Shown here: positions 1 through 5,229 of the stretch, piece by piece
Layout of the letters: the number at the start of each line of letters is the position of its first letter
How positions within the stretch are numbered: the first letter of the stretch is position 1
Assembly (NCBI GenBank): GCA_025464545.1
Contig: JAODMA010000116.1
Location: 1-5,664 of the forward strand
Source of the DNA: Arthrobacter sp.
Lineage (GTDB): Bacteria > Actinomycetota > Actinomycetes > Actinomycetales > Micrococcaceae
Reading direction: 5' to 3'
DNA length: 5,664 nucleotides
Notes under the pieces: model-generated
The model's input: the letters and a program-made list of their open reading frames with translations, nothing else
Database searches by the model: none
What the model was told of the DNA's origin: nothing
Position numbers and translations under genes: made by a program

Positions 1-2
1 CT

Positions 3-959
3 ACTGCAACCACTGTTGGGGGGCCGGCCGCCCCCGCCGGGGCTTCTGCGCCCGCCGGAAGCCTGCCCGCCGCCGCCGTCGACGCCGTGCTGCGCGCCGC
101 CCTGCAGGAGGACGCACCGTACGGGGACATCACCTCCCAGATGCTCATCCCGACGGAAGCGCGGGCGAGCGCAGTACTGGCCGCCCGGGTCCCCGGAGTG
201 TTCAGCGGCGGTGACGTGTTCGCTGCTGCCATGAGGCTGACCGATCCCGACGCCGCCGTCGACCTCCTCGTTCCGGATGGGGCATCATTCACTGCCGGAA
301 CACCGCTCGCGAGGGTGCGGGGGAACGCCCGCGCGGTGCTCCTGGCCGAGCGCGTCGCCCTGAACCTGGTCCAGCGGATGAGCGCCATTGCCACGAAGAC
401 GGCGGAGTTCGTTGCCCTCGTGGACGGAACCGGCGCCCGGATCACCGACACCCGGAAGACAACGCCCGGGCTGCGGGTGCTGGAACGCTACGCCGTGCGC
501 TGCGGGGGCGGCGCGAACCACCGGTTCGGCCTGTCCGACGCCGTGCTCGCCAAGGACAACCACCTTGCGGTCCTCACCGGCGGAGATGCCGCGCGACTCA
601 CCCCCGTCCTCCGGGCGGCCAAGGCCCGGCTGGGCCACACCACGCACTTCGAGGTGGAGGTGGACCGCATGGAGCAGATCGAACCCGTTCTCGCCGCCGG
701 CGTGGACACCATCATGCTGGACAACTTCACCCTGGCGGAGCTGGCGGCCGGAGTGGCGCAGGTGGCCGGTCGTGCCCGCGTCGAGGCCAGCGGAAACGTC
801 AACCTCGGCACGGTAGCCGGCATCGCCGCGACCGGGGTGGACGTCATCTCCATCGGCGCACTGACCCACAGCGTCGCGGCGCTGGACCTCGGACTCGACC
901 TGGAACTCGAAGCCGCGCCGTCCGCCGGGACCCTGTCCACCGGCCAGCCGGCCGGTTGA
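3..959 (+). CDS. nadC: Nicotinate-nucleotide diphosphorylase (carboxylating) / quinolinate phosphoribosyltransferase, 5' end off the window
   Basis: NadC condenses quinolinate with PRPP to give nicotinate mononucleotide, CO2 and pyrophosphate, the third step of de novo NAD synthesis in the cytosol. Counting from the GTG at 87, the family motifs appear in order: YGDIT (12-16), ERVALNLVQRMS (88-99), DTRKTTPGLR (121-130, with the R-K phosphate-binding pair), GGANHRFGLSD (141-151), KDNH (156-159), EVEV (189-192), MLDNF (210-214), EASGNVNL (233-240) and ISIGALTHS (254-262). The key basic residues R89, R123, K124, H145, R146, K156 and acidic E189 and D212 are all present, so the enzyme should be active. 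The frame stays open with no stop from 87 back to position 3. The GTG at 87 would cut the first helix, which reads VDAVLRAALQEDA, so the true start is probably left of the window behind an Ala/Pro/Gly-rich tail of at least 28 residues. The short gap to the desulfurase downstream indicates an operon, with nadA and nadB expected upstream. Confidence 0.95.
   Translation, partial: TATTVGGPAAPAGASAPAGSLPAAAVDAVLRAALQEDAPYGDITSQMLIPTEARASAVLAARVPGVFSGGDVFAAAMRLTDPDAAVDLLVPDGASFTAGTPLARVRGNARAVLLAERVALNLVQRMSAIATKTAEFVALVDGTGARITDTRKTTPGLRVLERYAVRCGGGANHRFGLSDAVLAKDNHLAVLTGGDAARLTPVLRAAKARLGHTTHFEVEVDRMEQIEPVLAAGVDTIMLDNFTLAELAAGVAQVAGRARVEASGNVNLGTVAGIAATGVDVISIGALTHSVAALDLGLDLELEAAPSAGTLSTGQPAG
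939..956 (+). other. GC-rich hairpin at the end of nadC, just before the desulfurase ribosome binding site
   Basis: ACCGGCC (939-945) and GGCCGGT (950-956) pair perfectly around a 4-nt AGCC loop. The stem encodes the last nadC residues and ends where the TTGAGG that serves the desulfurase begins. In mRNA it could sit beside the ribosome binding site and make desulfurase translation depend on ribosomes finishing nadC. Short perfect palindromes are frequent in DNA this GC-rich, so a role is only a possibility. Confidence 0.35.
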
Positions 960-961
960 GG
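956..961 (+). promoter_or_regulatory. Ribosome binding site that favours the ATG at 968 for the desulfurase
   Basis: TTGAGG overlaps the nadC stop codon and lies 6 nt before the ATG at 968, a normal Shine-Dalgarno distance. An in-frame TTG at 956 would add four residues (MRLV) and overlap the nadC stop by 4 nt, but it has no comparable upstream site. The ATG start also gives the usual family N-terminus MIFLDAAATTPV. Confidence 0.6.
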
Positions 962-967
962 CTCGTC

Positions 968-2134
968 ATGATCTTCCTGGATGCGGCCGCCACCACTCCG
1001 GTCCGCCGCGAGGTGCTCGAGGCCATGTGGCCGTACCTGACGGGGGAGTTCGGCAACGCCTCGAGCCACCACTCCCTCGGTGACGCCGCCGCCACGGCGC
1101 TCGCCGGCGCCCGGGCGGCGACGGCCAAGGCCCTGGGCTGCCGGCCGGGCGAGGTCATCTTCACCTCCGGCGGCACGGAAGCGGACAACCTGGCCGTCAA
1201 GGGCATTGCCCTGGCCCGCCGCGCCGCGGAGCCGCGGCTGGACCGGGTGGTGATCAGCGCCGTCGAGCACCCCGCCGTGGAGGAATCGGCCCGGTACCTC
1301 GAACGGGTGCACGGCTTCGCCCTCGACGTGGTCCCGGTGGACTCCTACGGCCGCGTCACCGAGGAAGCCCTCGCCGCGGCGCTCCGCCCGGAGACCGCGC
1401 TGGTGAGCATCATGTACGCCAACAACGAGGTGGGAACGGTGCAGCCCATTGCCCGGCTCGCCGCCCTGGCCCGCTCCCGGGGCATCCCGTTCCATACCGA
1501 CGCCGTCCAGGGCGCCGGCTGGCTCCCGCTGGACACCACAGTGCTCGGCGTGGATGCGTTGAGCATCTCCGGCCATAAGCTGGGGGCGCCAAAGGGGAAC
1601 GGCGCCCTGTTCGTCCGTGGCCGGACCCGGCTCGAACCGGTGATCCATGGCGGCGGGCAGGAACGCGGGCGCCGCTCGGGCACCGAAAACGTCGCCGGAG
1701 CGGTGGCCCTCGCGACCGCGCTCACCCTGGCCGGGGGAACCCGGCCGGTACCCGCGGCCCGTGTGGAGTCCCTGCGCGATGACTTTATCCGGAGCGTGCT
1801 GTCCGGTGTGCCCGGCGCCGTCCTGACCGGCCACCCGTCGCAGCGGCTTCCCTCGGTGGCGTCGTTCTGCTTTCCGGGGACCAGCGGTGAATCGGTCCTG
1901 CTGGAACTTGAGCGCCAGGGCGTCATCTGCTCCAGCGGCTCCGCCTGTGCCGCGGGTTCGGACGAGCCCTCCCCGGTTCTGCTCGCGCTGGGAATCGAGC
2001 CCGCCGTCGCGCAGACCGCCGTGAGGTTCAGCTTCGATTCAACGGTGACGGCCGCCGAGCTGCAGGAAGCGGCGGCCGCGGTCCGCACCGCCGTCGGGAG
2101 CGTCCGGGCCCTCGGCCCAACTGGCTGGCAGTAG
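968..2134 (+). CDS. Cysteine desulfurase, group I (IscS/NifS type), aminotransferase class V
   Basis: This PLP enzyme converts L-cysteine to L-alanine and holds the sulfur as a persulfide for Fe-S cluster or thiolation pathways. The protein has 388 residues from the ATG, close to the usual length. It starts with the typical FLDAAATTPV and shows GGTEADN (68-74), the PLP-stacking His101 in AVEHPA, NNEVGT (152-157), HTDAVQ (176-181), the PLP lysine K204 in ISGHKLG, and RSGTEN (236-241). The catalytic cysteine is C327 in SSGSACAAG; this motif marks group I enzymes, as opposed to SufS-like group II. The gene begins 8 nt after nadC stops. In other bacteria, B. subtilis being the known case, a NifS-like desulfurase linked to nad genes matures the [4Fe-4S] cluster of quinolinate synthase NadA; the same role is inferred here. 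General Fe-S or tRNA thiolation supply cannot be excluded. The last codons and the stop lie inside a 67-nt palindrome, so the tail PTGWQ may not be ancestral. An alternative TTG start is at 956. Confidence 0.93.
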   Translation: MIFLDAAATTPVRREVLEAMWPYLTGEFGNASSHHSLGDAAATALAGARAATAKALGCRPGEVIFTSGGTEADNLAVKGIALARRAAEPRLDRVVISAVEHPAVEESARYLERVHGFALDVVPVDSYGRVTEEALAAALRPETALVSIMYANNEVGTVQPIARLAALARSRGIPFHTDAVQGAGWLPLDTTVLGVDALSISGHKLGAPKGNGALFVRGRTRLEPVIHGGGQERGRRSGTENVAGAVALATALTLAGGTRPVPAARVESLRDDFIRSVLSGVPGAVLTGHPSQRLPSVASFCFPGTSGESVLLELERQGVICSSGSACAAGSDEPSPVLLALGIEPAVAQTAVRFSFDSTVTAAELQEAAAAVRTAVGSVRALGPTGWQ

Positions 2135-2182
2135 GGGCCGTTCTGAGCGCCCAAAACGGCCACTAACTGCGAGTCAGTTGGG
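2116..2182. repeat. 67-nt imperfect palindrome between convergent genes; likely bidirectional terminator and possible dispersed repeat
   Basis: The outer arms 2116-2132 and 2166-2182 match in 15 of 17 positions, starting with CCCAACTG and ending with CAGTTGGG. Inside them GGCCGTT (2136-2142) pairs with AACGGCC (2155-2161), and even the centre around GCGC (2147-2150) is nearly symmetric. By hand I count 28 pairs, 5 mismatches and one unpaired base (2165). It begins inside the desulfurase gene, contains its TAG stop (2132-2134), and ends 7 nt past the stop of the opposing GtrA-like gene. A long stem readable from both strands suits a terminator for both converging transcripts, although neither side has a clear T run. 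Its length, symmetry and position at a gene end also resemble REP-like or MITE-like intergenic repeats. Copies elsewhere in the genome cannot be seen from here. Confidence 0.75.
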
Positions 2183-2189
2183 TTGGTGC

Positions 2190-2675
2190 TCAGCGGTGCC
2201 GGGCGCGCCGGAAAATCCAGTGCCGCAGCAGCGTGAAGCGCACGGCGGTGGCGATGAAGCCGGACAGCGTCGTGGTCCACAGTTCGTCGGTGACGGTGGC
2301 GTCCGGGTTGAGCCAGTGCAGGACGCCCAGGCTGCCGCCGGTCAGCAGCAACGCCACCAGGATCACGATCAGCCCGTTGAGATGGTCGCGTTTCATCCGC
2401 TTGCGCTCGGTGATCTTGAATGTCAGGCGCCGGTTCAGGGCGGTGTTCAGCAGCGAGGTGAGGACAAGGGCCACCGCGTTGGCCAGCTGCGCGCCGATCC
2501 ACGGACGGAGGAAGGCATACAGGGCCAGGGACGTAACGGTGCAGACGATCCCGACGCCGGTGAACCTGACCAGTTGCCGGACCAGCGGGTAACGGAGCAT
2601 CCCGCGGTGCCGGCGGCGGGCCGGAGGAGGGACGACGGCGGGGGCAGCGGAGGACTGCTCGAGCTGGGCATCCAT
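2190..2675 (-). CDS. GtrA-like family integral membrane protein, four predicted TM helices
   Basis: A 161-residue protein with a cytosolic-looking Pro/Arg-rich head (about 1-30) followed by four hydrophobic segments at roughly 34-55, 61-80, 99-120 and 131-150. The family signature NTALNRRLTF (77-86) lies after the second helix, followed by a basic loop (KITERKRMKRDH), and the fourth helix ends in RFTLLRHWIF (146-155). GtrA-like proteins are small membrane proteins linked to moving polyprenyl-phosphate-bound sugars or to glycosylation of cell-surface polymers; some actinobacterial members act with arabinogalactan or mannan enzymes. No glycosyltransferase lies next to this gene in the window, so its substrate is unknown. 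The ATG is 4 nt after the stop of the DUF1684 gene and has no good Shine-Dalgarno site (ACTGACCGG precedes it), so it is probably translated by reinitiation from that gene. The gene ends close to the 67-nt palindrome. Confidence 0.85.
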   Translation of the reverse strand: MDAQLEQSSAAPAVVPPPARRRHRGMLRYPLVRQLVRFTGVGIVCTVTSLALYAFLRPWIGAQLANAVALVLTSLLNTALNRRLTFKITERKRMKRDHLNGLIVILVALLLTGGSLGVLHWLNPDATVTDELWTTTLSGFIATAVRFTLLRHWIFRRARHR

Positions 2676-2679
2676 CCGG

Positions 2680-3354
2680 TCAGTACAGTTCGCCGACCGG
2701 GATCTCTACGGCAAGCCGGTTCGAGGGCCCGGCGAGGGGGCACGCCCACGCCTCGTTGTAGGCGCAGGAGGGATTGTAGGCAAAGTTGAAGTCCACCACG
2801 AACTCGGCCTCCGGTGCGGAGCCGCGGACGCCGTGGAAGGAGCCCTTGATGGTGTCCAGCAGGTAGCGGCCTGCCCCATAGGTGCCGCCCGGCTGCCCGG
2901 CGGTGGCGTCGCGGAACGGCACGAAAATGCCGCCGCCGTAGCCCTTGAGCTCCCAGACGGCCAGCTGGCCCAGCTCCGGCAGGTCGAAGGTGCCCAGCCG
3001 GACGAAGCGGACCAGGCCGTCGGTCCCGGTCTCAACGTTCATCTCCCGCCCGGCGCCCTCGCTGGTCAGCGGGATGTGGAAGCGGTAGATCGGGTCGTAG
3101 TCTGCCGTCTTGAGCCCGTCGAAGCGCGACTTGGCCTCCGCGGTCAGCGGCGAGGCGGGGTGCGTGCCGAACATCCGGTCCCGCTCATGACGCCAATAGG
3201 AATGCGCCTCGGCAGGGTCCTCGGCAGCGAGCTTCCGCACGGTGGCGTAGAGCGCAAAGGTCCGGAGCCGCCAGTCCGCGATGTCGAGCGCGGAGATGTC
3301 CGCCACGCTGTCCTGGTCCCCGGAATCCATTCCGTCAATATACTGTTCCGCCAT
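2680..3354 (-). CDS. DUF1684 domain protein, function unknown
   Basis: A 224-residue soluble protein with no signal peptide or membrane segment. It matches DUF1684 along its length: an N-terminal helix with WRHERDRMFGTHPASPL (54-70), a beta-rich middle, GTYGAGRYLLDTIKG (157-171), and the C-terminal signature DFNFAYNPSCAY (188-199) with ACPLAGPSNRL (204-214) and IPVGE (218-222). C197 and C205 and the Tyr/Asn residues around them are the conserved core of this family. The biochemical role of the family is not known to me, and nothing nearby settles it. The gene leads a two-gene unit with the GtrA-like protein. I chose the ATG at 3354 because a -10-like TACGCT ends 6 nt upstream of it, the spacing of leaderless actinobacterial genes; an in-frame ATG at 3330 (residue 9) has no better ribosome site. 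Confidence 0.85.
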   Translation of the reverse strand: MAEQYIDGMDSGDQDSVADISALDIADWRLRTFALYATVRKLAAEDPAEAHSYWRHERDRMFGTHPASPLTAEAKSRFDGLKTADYDPIYRFHIPLTSEGAGREMNVETGTDGLVRFVRLGTFDLPELGQLAVWELKGYGGGIFVPFRDATAGQPGGTYGAGRYLLDTIKGSFHGVRGSAPEAEFVVDFNFAYNPSCAYNEAWACPLAGPSNRLAVEIPVGELY

Positions 3355-3360
3355 GCCCCC

Positions 3361-3366
3361 AGCGTA
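3361..3366 (-). promoter_or_regulatory. -10 element for a leaderless DUF1684-gtrA transcript
   Basis: On the minus strand TACGCT (TANNNT consensus) is followed by six bases, GGGGGC, and then the ATG at 3354. Transcription usually starts about 6-8 nt past the -10 hexamer, which would place the first base of the mRNA at or beside the A of the start codon. Leaderless mRNAs of this form are well known in actinobacteria. TGAGAT (3390-3385) lies 18 bp upstream and is only a weak -35 candidate. Confidence 0.55.
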
Positions 3367-3461
3367 GCCTCTTTCCGTGCGGCTATCTCAGGCGCCGATT
3401 GCCCCGCCGAGCCCCGCGCCCCGCGTCAGCTGCTCCGAAACACCGATCAGGAAGCACCGCA

Positions 3462-3476
3462 CCGTCCCCCGGACGG
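3462..3476. promoter_or_regulatory. Small palindrome between the -35 and -10 positions of the lipoprotein promoter, possible operator
   Basis: CCGTCC (3462-3467) and GGACGG (3471-3476) form a perfect 6-bp inverted repeat around CCC. It ends 3 bp before the TACGCT hexamer at 3480, in the place where a bound repressor would block RNA polymerase. No particular regulator can be assigned, and a 6-bp GC palindrome can occur by chance. Confidence 0.3.
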
Positions 3477-3479
3477 GAC

Positions 3480-3485
3480 TACGCT
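3480..3485 (+). promoter_or_regulatory. -10 element for a leaderless lipoprotein transcript
   Basis: TACGCT is followed by GACTCC and the ATG at 3492, exactly the spacing seen on the opposite strand for the DUF1684 gene. Eight bases are shared between the two promoters (CTACGCTG, at 3479-3486 and inverted at 3360-3367). No convincing -35 hexamer is visible near 3457-3462. There is no Shine-Dalgarno site before the ATG, which agrees with a leaderless mRNA. Confidence 0.55.
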
Positions 3486-3491
3486 GACTCC

Positions 3492-4313
3492 ATGACTCGG
3501 ACGGCTATTTCCCTCGGGATCCGGACCGCCGCAATGCTGGCAGTCACCGCGGCGGTGCTTTCCGGCTGCAGCAGCGGGGGACAGGGAGCGCCGCTCTGGA
3601 CCGCAGGCGGCAGCCCGGGCGCGAGCACGGCGACGGCCGAACCGTCCCCGGGCACCGCCTCACCGGGCGCGACGCCGGACCCCACAGCGTCAGGAACCGC
3701 CTCCGCGACGGCGCCGGCATCACCGGGTTCGACCGCGTCCGCCTGGAAAGTCTTCACCGATCCGGCCAAGAGCGTGAGCTTTGACCTCCCGGAGGAATGG
3801 ATCGCCCAGTCCGTCCCGCCGGACCAGGGAAGCCTGCCCGGCGCGCTCAAGATCGAGGTCAAGGACGCCGAGGGCGGCTACCTCGCCACCCTCCAGACCG
3901 GCCTCCCGCCGCAGCCGGTCCCGGCGTGCCCGGACGATGCCGCCAAACCGTACGTGGTGGTCAGCAGTGTTCCTCTCGAGCTGCCGCACCGCGGGGGCGA
4001 GGGCCTGATCGACCCACGCGTGGTGTTCCGGGTGATCCAGGGCTACAAGTTCTTCGGCTCCTACGGCATCACCAACATGGTGGGCGGCGCCAATGGAAAG
4101 TCGTGCGGCCTGCAGAACGTGGTGCGGGGACCCGAGGGTAAGGGGGATTATTCATTCGGCGACGTGTCTGCGCTGAAGGTCTTTGCTCCTGACCAGAAAG
4201 TTGCTCCGGTGAAGTCCTTCGACACCCTCGACGAGGCGGCCAAATACGTCAAGCAAGGCTCCGAATTCGCCAACGTCCAGCGGATGCTAATGTCTCTGAA
4301 GGTCAAAAACTAG
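3492..4313 (+). CDS. Putative secreted lipoprotein with Ser/Thr/Pro/Ala/Gly linker and unidentified C-terminal domain
   Basis: The 273-residue protein starts with a lipoprotein signal peptide: a short basic n-region, a hydrophobic stretch (about 12-23) and the lipobox LSGC with the lipidated cysteine at C26. It should therefore be anchored on the outer face of the cytoplasmic membrane. Residues about 27-84 form a low-complexity linker of Ser, Thr, Pro, Ala and Gly, a probable flexible spacer and possible glycosylation target. From W85 to the end there is a globular domain with KSVSFDLPEEWIAQ near its start, a pattern often seen in secreted domains that begin with a 'flat' beta strand and a P-x-x-W motif, and two cysteines (C146, C205) that could form a disulfide. 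I do not recognise a catalytic motif or a named family. The frame extends upstream to a GTG at 3399, but the signal peptide and the promoter both fix the start at 3492. The gene stands alone, with a divergent promoter before it and hairpins after it. Confidence 0.8.
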   Translation: MTRTAISLGIRTAAMLAVTAAVLSGCSSGGQGAPLWTAGGSPGASTATAEPSPGTASPGATPDPTASGTASATAPASPGSTASAWKVFTDPAKSVSFDLPEEWIAQSVPPDQGSLPGALKIEVKDAEGGYLATLQTGLPPQPVPACPDDAAKPYVVVSSVPLELPHRGGEGLIDPRVVFRVIQGYKFFGSYGITNMVGGANGKSCGLQNVVRGPEGKGDYSFGDVSALKVFAPDQKVAPVKSFDTLDEAAKYVKQGSEFANVQRMLMSLKVKN

Positions 4314-4319
4314 TACCGC

Positions 4320-4343
4320 CCGCCCCGCACACCGACGGGGCGG
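4320..4343 (+). terminator. First of two tandem hairpins after the lipoprotein gene
   Basis: CCGCCCCG (4320-4327) pairs perfectly with CGGGGCGG (4336-4343) around an 8-nt loop, starting 7 nt after the stop codon. No T run follows, so alone it is a weak intrinsic terminator; it may protect the mRNA 3' end or act together with the next hairpin. Confidence 0.5.
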
Positions 4344-4344
4344 C

Positions 4345-4373
4345 GACGGCGGCCGGCCTGCCGTCATTCTCTT
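4345..4373 (+). terminator. Second tandem hairpin with a T-rich tail, probable terminator of the lipoprotein gene
   Basis: GACGGC (4345-4350) pairs with GCCGTC (4360-4365), with a further G-U and G-C pair inside, and is followed directly by ATTCTCTT. This is the better terminator candidate of the two hairpins. It lies 23 nt before the next start codon, so it also falls in the leader or promoter of the transglutaminase gene; an attenuator-like effect cannot be ruled out. Confidence 0.5.
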
Positions 4374-4388
4374 GCTAACCCACACCCC

Positions 4389-4392
4389 GGAG
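4389..4392 (+). promoter_or_regulatory. Ribosome binding site of the transglutaminase-like gene
   Basis: GGAG lies 4 nt before the ATG at 4397 and supports that start. The spacing is slightly short. Unlike the two leaderless genes to its left, this gene appears to use a leader, so its promoter should lie within about 4313-4375; I see no clear -10 hexamer there. Confidence 0.5.
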
Positions 4393-4396
4393 ATAC

Positions 4397-5203
4397 ATGG
4401 AACGCTCTGTCGCTGCACGCCTGGCCTTCAAGACCGTGGCCGAGACCAAGGTTGCGCTGGCGGTCTCCGTGGCCCGCAACGCCGGATACAGCGGCTTCGA
4501 GGAAGCGCTCTCCGTGACGGCCGGCGGCGAGGACGTCGCCCTGACAGAGCTCTCGGACCATCACGGCGGCCGGTTCCACTACATGGAATTTGCTGAGCCC
4601 ACCGAGGTGCTGGTGCAGTATTCCGCGACAGTCACCGGATTCGCGCTGCCGGAAGAACCGAGGCTGATGGAGCTGATCCGGTACGTGCGGCCGAGCCGCT
4701 ATGCCGAGTCGGACCGGCTGCTGCCGACGGCGTACGCGGAGTTCGGCGGGTTGGCAGGCGAAGAGCTCCTGCACGCCGTGCGCAACTGGGTCTTCAGCGA
4801 GCTGCGGTACGTGAGCGGGTCCTCGCGGGGGACCGACGGTGCCGTTGAGACCTTGTTGCACCGACGCGGCGTGTGCCGGGACTACGCCCACCTGGCCATC
4901 GCGCTGCTCCGCTCCAAGAACGTGCCGGCCCGGCTGGCCGCGGTCTATGCGCCCGGGCTGAGCCCGATGGACTTCCATGCCGTGGCCGAGGCCCACCTCA
5001 ACGGTGCATGGCAGATCATCGACCCCACCGGGCTGGCGCCGCGGGAGAGCATGCTCCGGATCACGGCCGGCCGGGATTCCTCGGACACGGCATTCCTGTC
5101 CACGGTGGGCGGCAGCCTGACCCTAAAGGAACTCCGGGTCACCGCCGTTGTCAACGGCGAGCTGCCGGAAGAGGATCCGGCGAAGCTCGTCGTTCTCCGC
5201 TAG
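4397..5203 (+). CDS. Transglutaminase-like (TGc domain) protein, cytoplasmic
   Basis: A 268-residue protein of the transglutaminase-like superfamily, which contains thiol enzymes that cleave, transfer or hydrolyse amide bonds and resemble papain-type proteases. Residues 1 to about 95 form a beta-rich N-terminal domain. The catalytic core follows: LHRRGVCRDYAHLAIALLRS (154-173) with nucleophile C160, MDFHAVAEAHL (191-201) with H194, and WQIIDPTGLAPR (205-216) with D209. All three triad residues are present, so activity is likely. ARLAAVYA (178-185) is the usual strand between the Cys and His motifs. There is no signal peptide or membrane segment, so the protein should stay in the cytosol; bacterial relatives of this build are often found near ATP-grasp/alpha-E peptide-modifying genes, but none is in this window. 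The substrate is unknown. The C-terminal tail (about 235-268) is an extra strand-rich piece. The gene ends 26 nt from the convergent marR-type gene. Confidence 0.9.
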   Translation: MERSVAARLAFKTVAETKVALAVSVARNAGYSGFEEALSVTAGGEDVALTELSDHHGGRFHYMEFAEPTEVLVQYSATVTGFALPEEPRLMELIRYVRPSRYAESDRLLPTAYAEFGGLAGEELLHAVRNWVFSELRYVSGSSRGTDGAVETLLHRRGVCRDYAHLAIALLRSKNVPARLAAVYAPGLSPMDFHAVAEAHLNGAWQIIDPTGLAPRESMLRITAGRDSSDTAFLSTVGGSLTLKELRVTAVVNGELPEEDPAKLVVLR

Positions 5204-5229
5204 GCGCATTACCTGGGCGGTCTGGCTTC

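Noticed and set aside
19..35. GGGGGC/GCCCCC hairpin near the left edge
   Set aside because: It lies in the open nadC frame within an Ala/Gly/Pro-rich coding stretch; the palindrome is explained by GC-rich codons and has no T tail.
488..1834. Long minus-strand open frame opposite nadC and the desulfurase
   Set aside because: High-GC antisense shadow; both plus-strand genes have full family motifs, and the minus-strand product is low-complexity with no recognisable domain.
1345..2502. Minus-strand open frame spanning the desulfurase end, the palindrome and part of the GtrA-like gene
   Set aside because: It crosses two well-supported genes in another frame, and its translation is a Pro/Arg/Ala/Ser-rich shadow.
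3399..3491. N-terminal extension of the lipoprotein gene to a GTG at 3399
   Set aside because: It would bury the lipoprotein signal peptide behind 31 Pro/Arg/Ser-rich residues and place the promoter inside the gene.
2178..3495. Plus-strand open frames opposite the GtrA-like and DUF1684 genes (2178-2789 and 2833-3495)
   Set aside because: The products show no family motifs and are rich in Gly, Arg, Gln and Val, as expected from the reverse of GC-rich coding DNA; the minus-strand genes match known families.
4364..4996. Minus-strand open frame opposite the transglutaminase-like gene
   Set aside because: Shadow frame; the plus-strand gene has a complete catalytic triad and a ribosome binding site.
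5204..5229. 26-nt convergent gap between the transglutaminase-like and MarR-type genes, inspected for a terminator
   Set aside because: No inverted repeat or T run is visible; transcripts may terminate inside the opposing gene or elsewhere.
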